A stretch of 8,945 nt of DNA. It comes from an uncultured beta proteobacterium (GTDB lineage: Bacteria > Pseudomonadota > Gammaproteobacteria > Burkholderiales > Burkholderiaceae). The position numbers and the translations under genes are program-made. Under the pieces are notes generated by a model. That model was not told where the DNA came from. It saw only the letters and a program-made list of their open reading frames with translations, and did no database searches. This document shows, piece after piece, positions 7,312 through 8,945 of the stretch. Position 1 is the first letter of the stretch. Every line of letters starts with the position of its first letter. Location of the stretch: the NCBI GenBank assembly GCA_903930665.1, contig CAIYZI010000539.1:1-8945 (forward strand), given 5' to 3'.

Positions 7312-7914
7312 ATGAGCCAACACGATATTTTAGTTTTGTACTACTCCCGCCACGGCTCTACGAGGGATCTTGCCCGCCTCATAGCCGAAGGTATTGAGAG
7401 TGTTCCTGGGGTAAATGCAAGACTACGCAGCGTTCCCACCATCTCCGCAGTCTGCGAAGCTACAGAACCTACCGTGCCAACTGAAGGCGCCCCTTATGCA
7501 GAGTATTCAGACCTACAGGAATGCATAGGCTTGGCTTTAGGTTCCCCTACCCGATTTGGCAATATGGCCGCCCCCATGAAATACTTTTGGGACGGTAGCT
7601 CATCCCAGTGGCTTGGCGGGGCTTTAATTGGTAAGCCAGCCTGCGTATTTACCAGCACTGGCAGCATGCATGGTGGCCAAGAAAGCACTCTGCTCACCAT
7701 GATGATTCCACTTCTGCATCACGGCATGATGATCTTGGGACTACCTTACAGCGAACCCGACCTCATGAGTTCTAGTACAGGCGGTAGCCCTTACGGTGTC
7801 ACCCATTTATCCCATGCGGATGGATGCGCCCCTATTAGCGCTGAAGAGCAACGTCTTGCCAAGGCCCAGGGCAAGCGTTTAGCTGAAACCGCCCTCAAAC
7901 TCTTAAAGCGCTAA
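7312..7914 (+). CDS. wrbA: WrbA-type NAD(P)H:quinone oxidoreductase
   Basis: This cytoplasmic flavodoxin-like enzyme reduces quinones by two electrons using NAD(P)H and FMN, avoiding semiquinone radicals. It has 200 residues, the normal size for WrbA. The FMN-phosphate loop is YYSRHGSTRDLA (10-21). Flavin-ring contacts are in SPTRFGNMAAPMKYF (78-92) and TSTGSMHGGQE (114-124), and GGSPYG (157-162) is the usual late motif. The ATG has an AAGAG-like box (7301-7305) six bases upstream. The gene is divergent from the YihY gene with 22 bp between the two ATGs, so its promoter must overlap the start of that gene. The DUF2069 gene follows after seven bases. WrbA orthologues vary in the central insertion, so the name rests on motifs rather than a search. 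Confidence 0.93.
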   Translation: MSQHDILVLYYSRHGSTRDLARLIAEGIESVPGVNARLRSVPTISAVCEATEPTVPTEGAPYAEYSDLQECIGLALGSPTRFGNMAAPMKYFWDGSSSQWLGGALIGKPACVFTSTGSMHGGQESTLLTMMIPLLHHGMMILGLPYSEPDLMSSSTGGSPYGVTHLSHADGCAPISAEEQRLAKAQGKRLAETALKLLKR

Positions 7915-7921
7915 TTTGCCC

Positions 7922-8314
7922 ATGTCAAAACAATTTCTCAACAAAAACCCCTATCAACTGCTGGCAACCGCCGCTTTTGTAGACCTGTTTATCCTCTGCG
8001 TTAGCTGGGAATGGTTTATCTCCCCGCTACGACCAGGTGGTTCTTGGCTCATCCTTAAAGGTGTTCCCCTGTTATTTGCCATTCCTGGCTTATGGAAAGG
8101 CAAGGTCTACACGATGCAATGGGCTTCAATGCTCATTCTTCTCTATATCACCGAGGGCTTAGTTCGAATTACTGAAACCGGGGCTAATTTTTGGCTAGCC
8201 CTTTTAGAGACCATTTTGGCAACTTTAGCCTTCATTTGCCTCTTGATTTACCTAAAACCCATCAAGGCAAGAGCCAAAGCCTTGGTAAAAGAGCGCATTG
8301 CACAACAAGAATAG
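7922..8314 (+). CDS. DUF2069 family membrane protein
   Basis: This is a small integral membrane protein of unknown function. The 130 residues have four hydrophobic segments at about 14-33, 42-58, 65-82 and 91-111. The conserved feature YITEGLVRI (75-83) and the basic cytoplasmic tail (from about 112) fit DUF2069. An earlier in-frame TTG at 7916 is possible, but the ATG at 7922 is the better start. There is no Shine-Dalgarno. The start is seven bases after the wrbA stop, so translation is probably coupled to wrbA. A strong inverted repeat begins five bases after the stop codon. As far as I recall, the pairing with wrbA recurs in Burkholderiales, which may point to a link with quinones or the respiratory membrane, but no biochemical role is known to me. 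Confidence 0.85.
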   Translation: MSKQFLNKNPYQLLATAAFVDLFILCVSWEWFISPLRPGGSWLILKGVPLLFAIPGLWKGKVYTMQWASMLILLYITEGLVRITETGANFWLALLETILATLAFICLLIYLKPIKARAKALVKERIAQQE

Positions 8315-8319
8315 GTAAA

Positions 8320-8376
8320 AATTTGACTAATTTGCCTAATATTTAAGCAAATTAGTCAAATTCTTCGTATTTTTTT
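8320..8376 (+). terminator. Probable terminator of wrbA-DUF2069: 16-bp perfect inverted repeat with late T-run
   Basis: The arms 8320-8335 and 8347-8362 are perfect 16-bp reverse complements around an 11-base loop. Each arm has only four G or C bases. A one-base mismatch followed by two more A-T pairs would extend the stem to 8365, and a run of seven T starts at 8370. The position, five bases after the DUF2069 stop, fits a terminator. The AT-rich stem and the gap before the T-run are not classic, so a DNA-binding operator for the next gene is the alternative. Confidence 0.5.
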
Positions 8377-8422
8377 GTAATTCCTGTCATCTCATACCCT
8401 TTCGGTAGCGTTGTAAAGACAT

Positions 8423-8430
8423 GGAGGTGA
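8423..8430 (+). promoter_or_regulatory. Strong Shine-Dalgarno deciding the start of the 62-residue gene
   Basis: GGAGGTGA is a near-perfect complement of the 16S rRNA 3' end and lies five bases before the ATG at 8436. The earlier in-frame ATG at 8421 overlaps this box and has no such signal of its own, so 8436 is the start. It is the strongest ribosome binding site in the window. Confidence 0.85.
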
Positions 8431-8435
8431 CAAAT

Positions 8436-8624
8436 ATGTCAACAAGACTCAAACGTTGGGCCCGTACTATTCAACAAATCGATTTGTCCAAAAAGACAGA
8501 TCCTGAAGTTGCTATTAGCTATCTAGATAGCAAGTACCGCGATATCGCGTGGCGCTACATCCGTATCTTAGGCTTTGAACGCACCATTAGCTTTATGGCA
8601 AGCAATAATTTTCACCCAGAATAA
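8436..8624 (+). CDS. Small basic protein of unknown function, 62 residues
   Basis: I do not recognise this protein. It has 62 residues with 11 Lys/Arg against seven Asp/Glu, so it is basic. There is no signal peptide and no membrane segment. The first half (RLKRWARTIQQIDL, 4-17) could form a basic amphipathic helix. The second half (residues 27-57) is rich in Tyr, Trp, Ile and Phe (SKYRDIAWRYIRILGFERT, 32-50) and is probably helical too. There are no cysteines and no known catalytic motif. Evidence that it is real: a near-perfect Shine-Dalgarno, an intrinsic terminator right after the stop, and protein-like composition. It stands alone, separated from DUF2069 by a strong inverted repeat. I found no good promoter between 8363 and 8422, so it may depend on read-through from wrbA. 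Confidence 0.75.
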   Translation: MSTRLKRWARTIQQIDLSKKTDPEVAISYLDSKYRDIAWRYIRILGFERTISFMASNNFHPE

Positions 8625-8633
8625 AAGCTCCTT

Positions 8634-8668
8634 AAAAACCCTAGATGAATCAGTTCTCTAGGGTTTTT
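8634..8668 (+). terminator. Intrinsic terminator after the 62-residue gene
   Basis: The arms AAAAACCCTAGA (8634-8645) and TCTAGGGTTTTT (8657-8668) are perfect 12-bp complements around an 11-base loop. The descending arm ends in TTTTT, followed by AGTTTT. The structure starts ten bases after the stop codon at 8624. The symmetrical A and T runs mean it could also stop transcription coming from the right on the minus strand. Confidence 0.88.
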
Positions 8669-8670
8669 AG

Positions 8671-8868
8671 TTTTAAACCTGAAAGATCAGCCTCCAGCTG
8701 ATTTGAGCGGCTAACTTTTTAGCTGCAAATCATTCGTTCAAGTTGGCCGGCTTATGCATGGCAACTCAAAAAACTACCCACATAACTTCATGAATGAGAT
8801 ATCTGCCCTCATCAGCAAAATCTTTCAATAATTCTGAAAAGGCCTAAAAAGCCCACCACTTGTCATAA
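8671..8868. other. Intergenic region with no gene recognised; contains competing hairpins
   Basis: No coding region is supported on either strand. The longest plus-strand ATG frame is 25 codons (8754-8831) with no ribosome binding site. At its left end two hairpins share bases: arms 8684-8691 and 8697-8704 (8 bp with one G-U pair), or arms 8699-8704 plus 8707-8714 with 8719-8732 (14 bp with a GA bulge and one G-U pair, loop CTTT). The rest shows only short weak inverted repeats. An untranslated RNA or a regulatory region is possible but not shown. Confidence 0.5.
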
Positions 8869-8945
8869 TCACTTGAAAGAACGTTCAATAAAACGTAGCA
8901 TGAGAGGCTGGAAGTTTTGATAATAAAAAACAGCACAGAATCTCA
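8869..8945 (-). CDS. Possible C-terminal end of a gene entering from the right edge
   Basis: On the minus strand an open frame enters at the right edge and runs 24 codons to a TGA at 8869-8871. The peptide has an aromatic and basic character and ends with FQPLMLRFIERSFK, which looks like a protein tail. The other two minus frames close within the same stretch. A frame this short could be open by chance, and I do not recognise the family. If real, the gene converges on the 62-residue gene. Confidence 0.3.
   Translation of the reverse strand, partial: RFCAVFYYQNFQPLMLRFIERSFK

Noticed and set aside
7494..7700. 68-codon minus-strand open frame opposite wrbA
   Set aside because: It is antisense to conserved FMN-binding motifs of wrbA.
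8754..8831. 25-codon plus-strand frame in the right-hand spacer
   Set aside because: It has no Shine-Dalgarno and no recognisable character, and its length is expected by chance.
8839..8860. GGCC / GCCC flanked by A-runs, resembling a minus-strand terminator for the right-edge gene
   Set aside because: The stem is only three base pairs, too weak to call.

Overview
The window looks like core chromosome of a betaproteobacterium of the Burkholderiaceae. Polynucleobacter is my best guess, based on moderate GC, tight gene packing with short spacers, and proteins of Burkholderiales type (split ScoA/ScoB CoA-transferase, bacterial ETF-QO, and a YihY / WrbA / DUF2069 cluster). This is recognition from memory, not a search. 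I see no mobile element, CRISPR array, tRNA, rRNA, prophage or toxin-antitoxin gene.

Layout. (1) 1-1699, minus strand: scoA, scoB and then the first 90 codons of a cation diffusion facilitator (CDF) metal exporter that runs off the left edge. (2) 1854-3524, plus strand: electron transfer flavoprotein-ubiquinone oxidoreductase, divergent from scoAB across a 154-bp spacer. (3) 3545-6360, minus strand: a CBS-domain protein, chorismate synthase (aroC) and an HcaT-like MFS transporter, closely spaced and probably one operon from a good sigma70-type promoter at 6394-6422. (4) 6441-7289, minus strand: a YihY-family membrane protein. (5) 7312-8314, plus strand: a WrbA-type quinone oxidoreductase and a DUF2069 membrane protein, followed by a long perfect inverted repeat. 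(6) 8436-8624, plus strand: an unrecognised 62-residue protein with a very strong ribosome binding site and its own intrinsic terminator. (7) 8671-8945: no confident gene; two competing hairpins and possibly the last 24 codons of a minus-strand gene at the right edge.

How the genes fit together. ScoAB activates acetoacetate (or a related 3-oxoacid) with CoA from succinyl-CoA, and ETF-QO passes electrons from acyl-CoA dehydrogenases to ubiquinone, so the left part serves fatty-acid, ketone-body and amino-acid breakdown. AroC makes chorismate for aromatic amino acids, folate and quinones. WrbA reduces quinones and sits with two membrane proteins of poorly known function.

I did not find a clearly new multi-gene system. 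The points most worth a second look are small: the aroC start codon buried in nested inverted repeats without a Shine-Dalgarno, the isolated 62-residue gene between two strong hairpins, the 16-bp perfect inverted repeat before it, and the alternative hairpins after it.
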